Shown in pieces: positions 1 to 9,948 of a DNA stretch of 13,500 nucleotides. Origin of the DNA: Smittium mucronatum (lineage: Eukaryota > Kickxellomycota > Harpellomycetes > Harpellales > Legeriomycetaceae); the NCBI GenBank assembly GCA_001953115.1, contig LSSL01000088.1:1-13500 (forward strand), written 5' to 3'. The stretch's first letter is position 1. Every line of letters starts with the position of its first letter. A model generated the notes under the pieces. The model was not told the origin of the DNA, did no database searches, and worked only from the letters and a program-made list of their open reading frames with translations. A program made the position numbers and the translations under genes.

Positions 1-30
1 TTTTTTTGGGGGGGGGGGGGGGGGGGGGGG
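1..30. repeat. T7/G23 homopolymer at window edge
   Basis: Seven T are followed by 23 consecutive G (positions 8-30), after which ordinary A+T-rich DNA begins. A pure G run this long is out of character with the rest of the window. It may be a real poly(G) tract beside an assembly break, or a sequencing artefact at a contig end. It is not a telomere repeat, since no periodic unit is present. Confidence 0.9.
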
Positions 31-2002
31 TTAGGTATTTTATTTATAAACCAAACCCTAAAATTAATTAAAATAACTTAGTCTTCGATGTGGATTTTTT
101 TTTTGTACTAAGAAGCCACCGTTAAGTTTTTAGCAAATTATGTGAGTTAATTTCTTAATTAATAAGTCATATATTTAATTATAAACAAAAAAAATTAGGG
201 AGCTTCTTTCCTGTATCATAGATAATTTCATTCTGGTTTTAGTAATCACCTTGAGTAATAATAGATTATTAACGACTTTCCTGAAAGCCAAAATTTTCCA
301 ATATCGCATAAATGTAATAAGAAAAGTTGATAGAGGATATTATGGGTATTTTTTTGTTCCTATGCCGAGCTAATATAGTTGAAAATTTGTTTATTCTTCT
401 ACCCTATTAAACTTTAATATGAAATAATTTCCCAAAAAAAAAAATCGATTATATTAGTTATAATAGAGGCTTTAAAATCCGACGCAAAATAAAAATGGAT
501 TTTAGGAAATAGGATATCAACATAATTTTTTTTTTGATATTTCTTTTAATTCTGTTACTAGGTAAATTCTTCTGAAATTTTATCCACTTTAATACTTTAT
601 ATGAAGAATCCTGAGTAGTATAATTCAAAATAAAAGTATTCAAATTTGATTTTAATAAAGTGAAATTTTTCTATTTTTAGACAAATAATATATAATATAA
701 GTACTAAATTAATATTAAGATTAAAAAAGAGATGATCGGATGTATCAGAATAACACAGGTCTATCCCAGCTAAAAATTTATAAGATTATGGTTTGTATAG
801 ACAAAATTATTTCCTTTAATTTTTCAAAGTGAGCGAGTGTATTCATTGACACTAAATGCATTTATTTAAATTTACAATACCCAAAAAAAAAGTGAAATAA
901 AAAAAAATAGGTGATACATTTATTTTAAAACTTCAGAAAAAACTATCTAAAGTGCTGAAAAAAATCTTTCCTTTCAATGATTTTAGACAATATATTCAAA
1001 ATGGTTAGAAATTATCTTTTTTGGACAAATATTTTAATTTCTTTATTTATACACAATTTTAAAAAATAATATTTTTTAAATAACTACAGGAAAATACCAA
1101 GGAGAGTCATTAGAGGATTTTAAATTTATTTTAAGTACTATAACTTCCTCTTTATCTATTATCAATTTTCTGCTAGAATATTTTTTATACAATATGTAGA
1201 AAAAATGGGGTTAAATATGATAATTAATTAATTATTAATATTAATTGATTATTCCTTTGATTTTCAAATTAGATTTCGGATATTTCATTTTTTTGAAAAA
1301 AATTATTTCGTGGAAGTTAAATTTTTCTTCTTATGATCTTCCATTTCATAAACCTTTCTATCTATAAAAGATGAAAACCCTCGATTTTCATAATACAAAA
1401 AGTAAAATACAATAGCTTTTTTTAAAAAAATATGAATTAGTTAATTCTACTAGTTAAATGAAAAAATATTTTCTTTAGTCCAACCAACTGTCTTCATATT
1501 AAATTTCAGTTTATGGATCTAAGTCTGGCCCTTTTTCTACTTTTACAATTTTCCCAATTGTGTTTTTTTGATTTTTTCCCCAGTAATTGAAGCGAAATAT
1601 TCAGGAAGTTTAAAATAAAAATAAAAAGGTTCTTTAGTGTAATTTATCTACCGTTTTATTGGTTTTAATAAATATAAGTTCAATATCTCCACGAAAAAAC
1701 TTTTTAAAACTTGAAATCGTTTTATTATATTACTGTCTAGAAAAATCAGTGGTAAAATAGAATGTTTCACACCAATTTGACCGAATCTCTAGCTATGCAA
1801 CAGAACAAAAAAATTCTATTTATACACTAATATTTAGCTTATTTACCATTGCCACACTTGCAACACAGGAATTATATCCTACAAAAATAAAGGTGTATTT
1901 TTGAGACCAGATATTCTGCATATGATTAAAAAAAAATTCTGGTTGATTTTCAGCATTACTTTTTTATTTATATATAAAATTTAATTTTTAATTTAGTCCT
2001 GC
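31..2002. other. A+T-rich spacer, no gene seen
   Basis: This stretch is very rich in A and T, with many short poly(A)/poly(T) runs. All six frames are broken often. The longest stop-free stretches (for example plus-strand 185-370, and minus-strand 458-643) have no recognisable motif, and such lengths are expected by chance at this composition. A short A/T-only near-palindrome lies at about 1219-1250. No RNA gene, transposon end or regulatory site could be supported. Confidence 0.6.
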
Positions 2003-2593
2003 TCATATCATTGAAAACATCATTTTTTGGTTCTTTTGATTTTTAATTTTACAGAAAAAAATTAGTTCAACAATTTCTTCTCGAAAATCTCTTCGGTATA
2101 AATTAAACGACACGCTGTTTTCCAATAGATTTTTAATATCTAATAAAATAGTAGGTGTAGTTGTGCAATCTGGATGGCGATTTTTTTTTAAAGTTTTCTT
2201 TTTCCATCTTGTCAAACAATTCTAAATTTTAACAAGCAAAAATTTTAATTTTTTTCTATCTAATAAGTTGTCTATTGTCATAAGATTATTTCTGGATTCT
2301 AGTTCCAATTATTCTATCTCATAATCGGTCAATATCAAGAGTTGTTTTTTTTTCTCGTCAGCTTATTTTTTTTTCTTTGAAATATTAGGACGATAATTTC
2401 AGTTAAAATACATCATTCCTAAGCTATTTAACAACCCTTCTTCTTCTCCCTGTCCATCAAAATTAAATAATTCTAAATGGTTTTTATCCATGGAAAATTT
2501 TCTCTTGCTCTTATGTCGGAGGTTGAGTTCCCTTAGCATAGAGAAAATTTATTCCAAATTCATACTTGAATTAGGATAATAGTAACTATACTT
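2003..2593 (-). pseudogene. possible decayed homeobox gene
   Basis: One minus-strand frame runs from 2593 to 2003 with only five in-frame stops before its end (at 2549, 2399, 2363, 2309 and 2222) and no shift of frame. Two parts recall a homeodomain. Around 2335-2285 the frame reads LTDYEIE-stop-LELES, like helix 1 (LTxxQxxxLExxF). At 2233-2198 it reads VKI-stop-NCLTRWKKK, like helix 3 (VKIWFQNRRTRWKK). A 6-base in-frame deletion would create exactly this TAG, joining the T of the Trp codon to the AG of the Gln codon. The stretch between the two helices is 4-6 residues short. Upstream, an ATG at 2491-2489 begins an acidic segment (MDKNHLELFNFDGQGEEEG). The homeodomain reading is an inference from weak matches; it could be a chance low-stop frame. 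The key Arg of helix 3 and the core Phe of helix 1 are lost, so no function is expected. Confidence 0.28.
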
Positions 2594-3825
2594 CTAATGT
2601 ACTTATTTTATTTCACTGAAATTATTTTAAGAAAATTTCACCTTTTTATGACCCTACTATGAAATAATTCGATCAATTTCCAGAAAATAAGATAAATATA
2701 CGTCTGTTCACATTAATTTACAGGCTAAAAAACTATTTATCCTAATAAATAGACTTAATTATAACCATTTTATAAATAAATCTAGTATTTTTTAGATTAT
2801 ACTTCTGAAAAGATTATTAAACTTGCTATTAGGCTCATTTTTTTACTTTAATTCCTCCGAATTTCTTTTTGAGAAATTATTCACATTTATCTCGTTTAGT
2901 TTTTTTGGAAAATGATTTTTAAATCCATTAAACCGATCCTAAATGTTACAAGCTTTAGAATCTATCTCTTTGGGCTCTTGTTTGAATAGAAACTCATGTG
3001 AAGTACTATCAAATCTAGCTTTAAAAAATTCAAGCTACCGATTTTCAGTGAAATTGTTAAGAAAATAAATTATTAAAACCCCTATAAATAATGCTTCGAT
3101 GCAAGTGATAGATCTCTCACCTGTGTATTTCTCGGTAAATTAATCAAAATCCAAATTTTTATTAAAAATATATTTAATAATATCATTTTCCTATCGATTT
3201 TTTATAATCACAAATTAGGCGAATTTGTTTAGTAAATTCAGTAGATTAAAGGTGATATTACTTGTCATAAATTTAGTACTTATACCTAAAAGGCAATTTT
3301 AGGAGAATTGTTTTTCTAAATGGTATTTGAAGGGTAAGAGTATCTAAATATTTTTTTTAATTTTGAGGTAGTGATTTTCTGGTTATTAAATTTAATATTT
3401 TTAAATTTGGGTTGTCAAAAAACAAAATGTGATTTTTCTTAAAAAAATAACAAAATTTTAGCACATAGATGAAGATTTTTGTAAATTTATTAAAAAAAAC
3501 TGTTATATTTTGACAAATTATTTTTATTCTTATTTATATCAGGTAAAATATTTTTTGATACAATTAAAGCTCAAATAATCCCATCCAATAATAAATCAGT
3601 TATAAATTGAAATCCTCTACAAAAAAATTTTTTTTTAAGTTTCAGAAGCCATTTAAGATTAAAAAATAAAGCAATTTTATATCAACTGAATAGTATATTA
3701 AATATATTAATTAAAATCTAGATATTATAAATAATTTTGAATTTTTTTTAAACCCAGCTTGTATCAATCTAAATATTTTTGTATCCAAGATAACAGGGAT
3801 AAAAAAAGTATATAAAAACTACAAA

Positions 3826-3842
3826 TTAGCCGAAAGGGCTAA
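3826..3842. other. small perfect hairpin, 6-bp stem
   Basis: TTAGCC and GGCTAA form a perfect 6-bp stem around a GAAAG loop. It stands out because it is the only G+C-containing stem in a few hundred bases of A/T-rich DNA. No gene adjoins it, so no role can be assigned. Confidence 0.55.
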
Positions 3843-4088
3843 GGAATTCACTAAAACACAATCATAAATCGAGATAATATTCAAAAAATACACTAATTAT
3901 ACAAATTATTTTCAAAATACTTGAACTTTGAATATTTTATATAATATAAGTACTTATAACTTCAAATTAATAATCCACATAGAAGAATGAACCCATCTCT
4001 TTCCAGGGTGATTTGGGAAAAGCTTAATTAAATTTTAAGAGATAATATACATAATAAGAAAGTGTAAAATATCAAAAATCATCATAGA

Positions 4089-4158
4089 ATGTCAAATAAT
4101 GGCATCGAATAACGTCTACTAACATGAAATGTCAAATATCAAATGTCAACTATCAACT
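4089..4158. repeat. degenerate short repeat of ATGTCAA/TATCAA
   Basis: ATGTCAA occurs three times (4089-4095, 4129-4135, 4143-4149), interleaved with the related ATATCAA and CTATCAA. It reads as a decayed short-period tandem repeat. Nothing suggests function. Confidence 0.5.
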
Positions 4159-6331
4159 GCAAAAAATACGAATAAATTATATATTTAAATATTTTCATTG
4201 ACTATTTAAATCAAGTTTCAGTATAGAATATAAACATATATTATCAATTCTCTGCAACAATTGCCTAAATAGCCATAAAAATAACTATAGCATATTATCA
4301 AATATAAATACCAAAATAAAATTATGACATTAAAATTTGAAATAAAACATAGAAATGGATTGTTTTCACCTACTGCCATCAGAAACATAAAAAGACTGTA
4401 AAATATTTATAATAATTATAATAATTATCGCCAACTATAACTAACGACAAAAAATATTTACGTATAATATTTAAAATGAAGTTTTGTAACTAAATACGAA
4501 AAATAAAATGAAATATAAACACAGGAAATTAGATAAATTTTAGATCTCCCATAAATGGAATAATATTGCTAAATATATTTTTTATAGCATTAATAAAATG
4601 AACTATATCATCATACCTACTTATTACATAATCAATTGATGCTTCTAAAAAAAATAGAGATAATTTTATTCAATGGAAATTAATTTTTTATAAAAAAATT
4701 TTAATATTTTTTTACTAGAAAATAAAATAAGTATGTTCCATATTATATCAAATTTAATATTTCCAAAAATCGATTTTATATACATGTACTCAGTCTCTAT
4801 ATTTATTTCATTTTCTAGAAAATTTATAGTGTAAGTAAAATATTTCTGTTTCCAAAAGAAGTTATATATGAATAAATTTTTTTTTTTAGAATTTTTTTGC
4901 AAGAACAGAATTGATTTTTCCGAAAAATGATAAATAATTTACACAAATACCCCCACACATAATATATTAACGAATTAAATCTTGTGAGTTACACCATTCT
5001 ATTTCTGAAGGTATTTCTTAAATATATTGAGAACCAAGCGGTGAATCCAATACATGAATAACAAAAATATCTAATAAAAATAAAAATTTCTAGCTAAAAA
5101 TTTCGATGTAATCAATCTTGTCTACATCAGAGATATATATATTTTTTGGGTCCTCGATTATTTTTTTGGATAAATCAAGAAAATCGATAAAATTTGAGAC
5201 TCTATACTATACAAACCTTTTTTGTATCTTAAAATCCTTACAGGACGTTTTTTATGGATGGGCCAAACTCTCAGTACTCCTAAAACTAGTTTTTTTTTTC
5301 TCAAAAGAATTTTTTGGGATAATTTCCAATACTTTTGTAATTATCTTACAATTTCTCTATTTTTCGATAAAAAGCATTTTTAGTGGTTCAAATATTACAT
5401 AATCTGCAACAGGCTGAATTTTTCAAATATAAAAATTATAAAATCACATGACTCTCATTTTTTATTTTTATATTTTCATATTGCATCTTTAATATTTTTA
5501 GACACATTAAGCCAACAGTTTATTCTACTTAGAGGTTTCTAAGAAGAAAAAATTATTTCATTTAATTGGTTATATGAATTAAAAACAGGTTTTTTAAGAT
5601 TTATGCCAAGTCGAAAATTTTCCTCTTTCATAAGTGATTTTATTGCTCAAAAATAACTTTAAATATCATCTTTAGTAGCCAAATCCATATTTATAGGTGT
5701 AGATTTTTTTTTCTTTTTTAAAAACAACTATTACCGGATTTCTATCTCTAATAAGTTTAAATGTGAAGTCTGCTTGCAGATTTTTTTGGCAGATAACCTT
5801 CCAATATCTTTTTAGGAATCAAAAAAATAATTTATTATCTCCTAATTACGGCGAATAGTTTTAGTCATAAGCGCTATTATTCATAAAATCTACAGAGATT
5901 TGAATACACTTGAATTAAAACATTTGAGTTGAAATTTTCTTATCATTTTTATGCTTTCTTGCGTATTCCTTCCTCCAATATTATATATTCTGCACGTCTA
6001 TAAAAAAAATTTCAATAGCTAATTTATTTTTAATCCGAAATGAACCCAACTCGTAATAGTTAACTATATACTTTTTTTTCTTCTGAGAATGATTTATTAT
6101 ATGGCCTAGTTTTCGTCATTTAACCCCGATTAGTAATTTTTTTAGAATATTAATACTCATACACTCTTTAATAAGCATTGAATCCATTAAAAGTTATTTT
6201 ACAGTAATAAATCGGTGTTTTTTTGTTATTTTTTTAGTTCTTTTAAGGATATTATCTTCATTTTTTGAGATTTCTTTTCTAAATCAAATTCCAATCTCTA
6301 GCCATTTTTTTTCTTAAAAAAAGATTAATTT

Positions 6332-6352
6332 AATAAATAAATAAATAAATAA
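6332..6352. repeat. (AAAT)n microsatellite
   Basis: About five tandem copies of AAAT, flanked by further A/T-only sequence. Confidence 0.85.
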
Positions 6353-6404
6353 TATATTTTTTATAGAAAAATATTTCTTAAACTTCAAATTCAATATATA
6401 TGTG

Positions 6405-6460
6405 GAAGTGTCCTACACTCAGGTTTGTTTTGGCGTCTCATGGTGTCGGTTGTACCAACC
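6405..6460. other. G+C-richer island with two hairpins
   Basis: This 56-base stretch is clearly richer in G and C than its surroundings. It contains two perfect 5-bp inverted repeats, each with a 3-base loop: AGTGT-CCT-ACACT (6407-6419) and GGTTG-TAC-CAACC (6448-6460). On the minus strand an ATG at 6462-6460 opens a frame of about 23 codons across it. It does not fold as a tRNA, because no T-arm consensus or cloverleaf spacing is present. It could be a remnant of an exon, a transposon end or a regulatory element; I cannot decide. Confidence 0.4.
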
Positions 6461-6520
6461 ATAATTTTAGTAAAAACATATTTATTAGTTTAATATTATT
6501 ATTCTAGAGGTTATAATCAC

Positions 6521-6544
6521 AATAAAAAATAAAAAATAAAAAAT
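6521..6544. repeat. 7-bp tandem repeat (AATAAAA)n
   Basis: AATAAAA repeats a little over three times, with T at exact 7-base spacing (6523, 6530, 6537, 6544). It is ordinary low-complexity DNA. Confidence 0.8.
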
Positions 6545-6665
6545 TACCAAGAAATTGTATTATAATTAATAATAAAATGGTAAAAATTTAGTATTATCAA
6601 TATCTCAAGAATTTTTAAGAAATAAATTGGGTGCGAAGGTGTATTCTAAAAAATCTACACTTTGT

Positions 6666-6696
6666 CTTGGGTCTTTACTTGGGTCTTTACTTGGGT
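6666..6696. repeat. 12-bp tandem repeat, 2.6 copies
   Basis: The unit CTTGGGTCTTTA occurs at 6666-6677 and 6678-6689, followed by the partial copy CTTGGGT at 6690-6696, all identical. The repeat is more G+C-rich than its surroundings. Twelve bases is four codons; on the minus strand one frame reads it as repeated PSKD, inside a stop-free run of about 44 codons ending in ...FLEYTFAPNLFLKNS. That frame is too short and unfamiliar to be called a gene. Confidence 0.85.
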
Positions 6697-8007
6697 GTCT
6701 TAATAAAATTTGGTTATTAAGCGTTCTGCATTTAAATTTCTAAGCTCAAGGGCGTCTTCTTAATATCTTTTTTATAAAGGGCAAGTCTCTTTGTTTTCAG
6801 GGCTTGCTATTCATTTTATTAAAGTCAAACTTAGATCTATATTGGCCTATTAACACTAGTACTGTTTTTAGCATCATGAATGAATAGATCTATAAAGAGA
6901 GTGTACCTTTGATTTCAATTTCAATGTGAAAGCATTTCCATATATATATATATATCTTACATTTAACTTTACGAACTGATATATGTAAATTTATAGAAGC
7001 AAAAACTTTAATTTTTTTGATCACTCTACTCACCAGCACTGTTTTTGGAGAAAATTTAAACCTTAATAAAATAATAATATTTAGAAATACAAAAAACGAA
7101 ATTAATACCAAAAAAAAAAAAGAAATCTTAAAAAGATTCAGATTCCTATTATCCAAACTGGTCGAGGCTTTGGGTTACTTTATTTATTATTTAAAGGCTA
7201 ATAAGCTTAAGCTCGGCGATGCTAAAATGATGGATAACTATAACACTTTTCACCTAGATTAAATTTAAAAAACAAAGAAGTTTATTGAAAAAATTACTAT
7301 TTTATCTGAAAACGGACTAATTTTTCCAAATAAATACTGATTTGGGTTAAAAAGACCATACTTTAACTAGAATTTGGCTAGAGATCTCCTATTTATCCAC
7401 TTCAAATTACATGCTATAAAATATATTCTTTTTTTTTCAGTACTTAAAATCTCGAATGGTTAAATTGTAAGGAAAAAAAAAAGTTGCTTTTTATAAAACT
7501 AAATAGGGTAGCTTAATAATAAAAATTAACAGTAAAAGTCGTAAATGTCATTATTTTTAGAGAATATAAAGTTAATAAGCCCTTGACCCAATAACCATCA
7601 CCAAAATTTGAAAAATGTTTTAACCCTCAAACTTTTTGAATTCAAATTTTTAAAAGTTGAACCATAAGTGCAGAACAAAGATATTTTTTTGTCTAATCTC
7701 AGGAATAATAATTTCAGGTTGAAAGTAATAAAAATATTTTAGAGTGAGTTAAAACAGAATATTATCATGATTTATATTTAATAAATCAAACCATTCCTGA
7801 ATTATTATAAAGAAGGCACCGAAATTTTTAATCATTGATTAAATATGATAAAAAAAATCATTATAACTATAAGTTTTGCGTACAAAAATACAAACAAAGG
7901 ATACTTAGAAAAAAGATACTGCAAATTTTAAAATAGAAAACGATCCTTCATTAGCAAAAAATATATTTGGCCTGGGTGGAGAAATTAAGATTTGAAAGAC
8001 TATTTGA
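6697..8007. other. A+T-rich spacer, no gene seen
   Basis: Two opposing open frames overlap here (minus 6890-7156, 88 codons, hydrophobic; plus 7017-7262, 81 codons, Lys-rich), both beginning at or near non-ATG starts. They cannot both be real, and neither shows a known motif. The sequence around 6850-6872 (CACTAGTACTGTTTTTAGC) resembles that at 7030-7048, an imperfect short repeat. No RNA gene or mobile element boundary is visible. Confidence 0.5.
6940..6955. repeat. (TA)8 dinucleotide repeat
   Basis: About eight alternating AT/TA steps. It is a simple microsatellite. Confidence 0.85.
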
Positions 8008-8180
8008 GTAGAGGTAGGAGGACGCGATAGAAGGTGGAGATATGGTGAGTAAGGAATATGGAAAGAATAAAAAAAAGAGAGAATAAGAGTGTGTTAGTAA
8101 GCTAATGGGAGAAAATACAGGAATGGTTGAAAGTTGAAGGGGTGGGGGGGGGCGTAAAAGGAGAGGATACGAAGTGGGTA
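8008..8180 (+). other. purine-rich tract with G9 run
   Basis: By hand count, only 6 of these 173 bases are C and about 30 are T, so roughly four fifths of the plus strand is A or G. Lines on either side show no such bias. Near its right end GGGG-T-GGGGGGGGG (8139-8152) stands alone as a G-rich block. Because purine runs read as Lys, Glu, Arg and Gly in any frame, the short open frames here (for example one starting ATG at 8042) are weak evidence of coding. It could be a triplex- or quadruplex-forming element, an old expanded repeat, or a remnant of a purine-biased exon. Confidence 0.6.
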
Positions 8181-9064
8181 TTTACTTTTTGAAGTTTATT
8201 TCAACTACTACCCTTAATTATATTTTGAAATCCATAAAACGAAATACTTTCGGATGATTATTTTCTTTATTTGATTCTAAATCGAATATATCCTTAGTAT
8301 TTATGAGTAACATTTTTATGTCCAGCCCAAAAAAATCCATATGATACACGGAGCTACAAAACATGCATTCAACCTTTCGTGAGCTCTAGAATAAGGATAA
8401 TTTTAGCTAGTTTCTTGGAAAAATTATTTCCCGTGTCACATGTATATTGTGTACATTTAGAAAAATCAGTATGTTTTCAAGAAATCTAGGAGATTTCTAT
8501 TTAAATTATGATATTTTTGTTATCTTATCTTTTATATACTAATGTGGAATCCTAAATTAGTAATAGAATCTAAAAAGCCCATATTATTTTGGAAAAAAGA
8601 TTGTAAGTGCAGATCAATAATAAATGGTAAACCAATAATAAGGGCAAAGGATAGACCTATTCTAGATGCCAACTTTTCCTTATTACTATTGGATGAAATT
8701 TGATGTGGTATCATACGACAGATATGAAAAATAAGCATAAAGTATTCTATCAGCAGTTTATTGGCGTTCTTAAGATTCGTTCAGATATGGAATTTTCAGC
8801 TTACAAACCTTCTAATTTATTACTCAGCGAAAGAAACTAAATCGATACTTTTTAATAAATTCGTCAATGCCACTATAATAACTATTTTGCGTAGAATTTT
8901 GCCTCCTTTCATTCGCGAAAATCAATCGTTTTCGTCTAACTCTTCTAAAATCTCTTACACTAAAAGAATTTTACATATTTCAATAAAAGTACTAGGTTCA
9001 AAATTTTTTTTGAATTTTTAAAATCATTTATTTGATAAAACTATAACCAGAAAAGCCCAGAAAT
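8181..9064. other. upstream region of the isomerase gene
   Basis: No gene is recognised. One plus-strand frame is unusually open from 8509 to 9021, interrupted only by TGA at 8701 and 8725. Its first part (ATG at 8542) would give 53 residues and its last part 86 residues, and neither matches a family I know. The opposite strand is also open at 8532-8738, which weakens the case for either. The region must contain the promoter of the gene starting at 9065. One CCAAT and two ATTGG boxes occur (near 8631, 8688 and 8759), but no TATA box is convincing. Confidence 0.4.
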
Positions 9065-9893
9065 ATGTCAATCTATTATCCAAACGAAGAGAATGCTCTT
9101 GTTAAACTATACGTTCCAAATCCGGAGAGACCGATAAATTTCGTGATTGAATTTGTAGATTTGCCTGAGAATCGGTTCAGTATTCCAATGCTCGAAAGTA
9201 TTGGGCTTGCTCTTGATCATATCGAAGCTCAAATAGCCAAAGTTCCTAAGGGTGTTAGGGGCAAGGGTGGCAGTGTCGTCACTACATCCACCGGGAAATT
9301 CTATAGCAATGGTTTGTTAATTGAAGACTTGATGAAGTATAAAAACCACTTTGATTTGGCCTTCAAACCCATTTTAGCCAGATTTATTAATTTGGGCATT
9401 CCTACTGTTGCTGCTGTTAATGGGCACGCCTTTGCAGGTGGTGCCATGTTTGTTCTAACTCATGATTATGTTGTTATGAATTCTGAAAAAGGATTTATTT
9501 GCATGGTATGGTTTTTTTTATATTGATTATATGCTTTTCACTTTCTTATTTTATTATATCTTTTAGAACGAGGTTGATTTGGACTTCTATCTCCCAGTTG
9601 GAATAGTAGATTTGATCAGAGCCAAAGCTGATGCTCCTAAATACGTTAATATGATGGCGATGGGTCATAGATTTGGTGGTGTTGAAGCTCAGAAGGCTGG
9701 TTTCGTCGATCATGCCGTCACTGTTGATAAATTACTTGAAACTGCTATTGAGATAGCAGATAAGGCTTCAAATAAGACCATTGGCGATGGTACCAACATC
9801 CGTCTAGTTAAAGCAGAGCTTAACAGGCATGTAGTTGAAACTATGATTAAGGGCTCATGTGAAATGCCTGGCACTTACCTAACCAGACTTTAA
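9065..9893 (+). CDS. delta3,delta2-enoyl-CoA isomerase-type crotonase
   Basis: Two exons (9065-9505 and 9567-9893) encode 255 residues, the usual size for a single-domain crotonase. Enzymes of this type move a 3-enoyl-CoA double bond to the 2-trans position so that unsaturated fatty acids can enter beta-oxidation. Seen: FYSNG (residues 79-83) and AGGA (124-127) supply the oxyanion-hole loops. AVNGHAFAGG (117-126) and HDYVVM (133-138) are typical crotonase signatures. NEVDL (148-152) places Glu149 where ECI enzymes carry the catalytic acid, and the second Glu expected of true hydratases is not evident. The layout resembles plant-type monofunctional ECI. The start ATG has A at -3, and the fold begins soon after it. 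The protein ends Thr-Arg-Leu, close to but not matching the peroxisomal [SAC]-[KRH]-[LM] signal, so peroxisomal location is only suggested. It lies convergent to argininosuccinate synthase. A less specific enoyl-CoA hydratase/isomerase role is the alternative. Confidence 0.9.
9506..9566 (+). other. 61-nt spliceosomal intron, phase 0
   Basis: GTATGG at the donor and TTTTAG at the acceptor bound a T-rich 61-base insert between codons Met147 and Asn148. Removing it joins GFICM to NEVDL, which restores the conserved crotonase block with its catalytic Glu; left in, the frame stops at TGA 9524-9526. A pyrimidine-rich tract precedes the acceptor. The best branch-site candidate is the weak TTGAT at 9523-9527. 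Confidence 0.92.
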
Positions 9894-9921
9894 TTGTTAT
9901 GTTCCTATGTGTAATTCATCA

Positions 9922-9927
9922 AATAAA
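9922..9927 (+). terminator. poly(A) signal of the isomerase gene
   Basis: AATAAA lies 29 bases after the TAA stop. Cleavage would be expected shortly downstream, before about 9960. Confidence 0.6.
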
Positions 9928-9948
9928 TCCTATGATTTCAATCTTAAA

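Larger units (their letters stand above)
2594..6400. other. long A+T-rich spacer, no gene seen
   Basis: Nearly 3.8 kb with no intact gene. Frames reaching 78 codons (minus 4666-4902) and 94 codons (plus 5118-5402) consist mostly of Phe, Ile, Leu, Lys, Asn and Tyr, the composition expected when A+T-rich noise is translated, and neither shows a motif. Small features inside it (a hairpin at 3826-3842, degenerate repeats at 4089-4158 and 4409-4429, an AAAT microsatellite at 6332-6352) are mostly listed separately. Confidence 0.6.

Noticed and set aside
2003..2593. Reassigned stop codons (TAA/TAG as Gln, ciliate style) explaining the open frame
   Set aside because: The intact argininosuccinate synthase uses only CAA/CAG for Gln and ends in TAA, as does the isomerase, so the standard code holds.
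3787..3804. Homing endonuclease site resembling I-SceI (GATAACAGGG)
   Set aside because: Only a 10-base core matches, the rest of the site differs, and no intron or endonuclease gene is present.
4114..4120. TACTAAC-like branch site suggesting an intron
   Set aside because: No exon on either side and no matching donor; single motif in A/T-rich DNA.
5118..5402. 94-codon plus-strand frame as a membrane protein gene
   Set aside because: Composition is that of translated A/T-rich noise, the start is not supported, and runs of this size are near what chance gives across a window of this composition.
6431..6460. tRNA T-arm or tRNA fragment at GGTTGTACCAACC
   Set aside because: The loop is three bases, not seven, and no acceptor, D or anticodon arms can be fitted around it.
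8509..9021. TGA read as Trp (mitochondrial or similar code)
   Set aside because: All Trp codons in the argininosuccinate synthase gene are TGG, the frame has no mitochondrial protein similarity, and the flanking genes are nuclear in type.
9065..9526. Isomerase first exon as a complete 153-residue protein
   Set aside because: The last six codons (VWFFLY) are intron sequence; splicing restores the conserved NEVDL block in exon 2.
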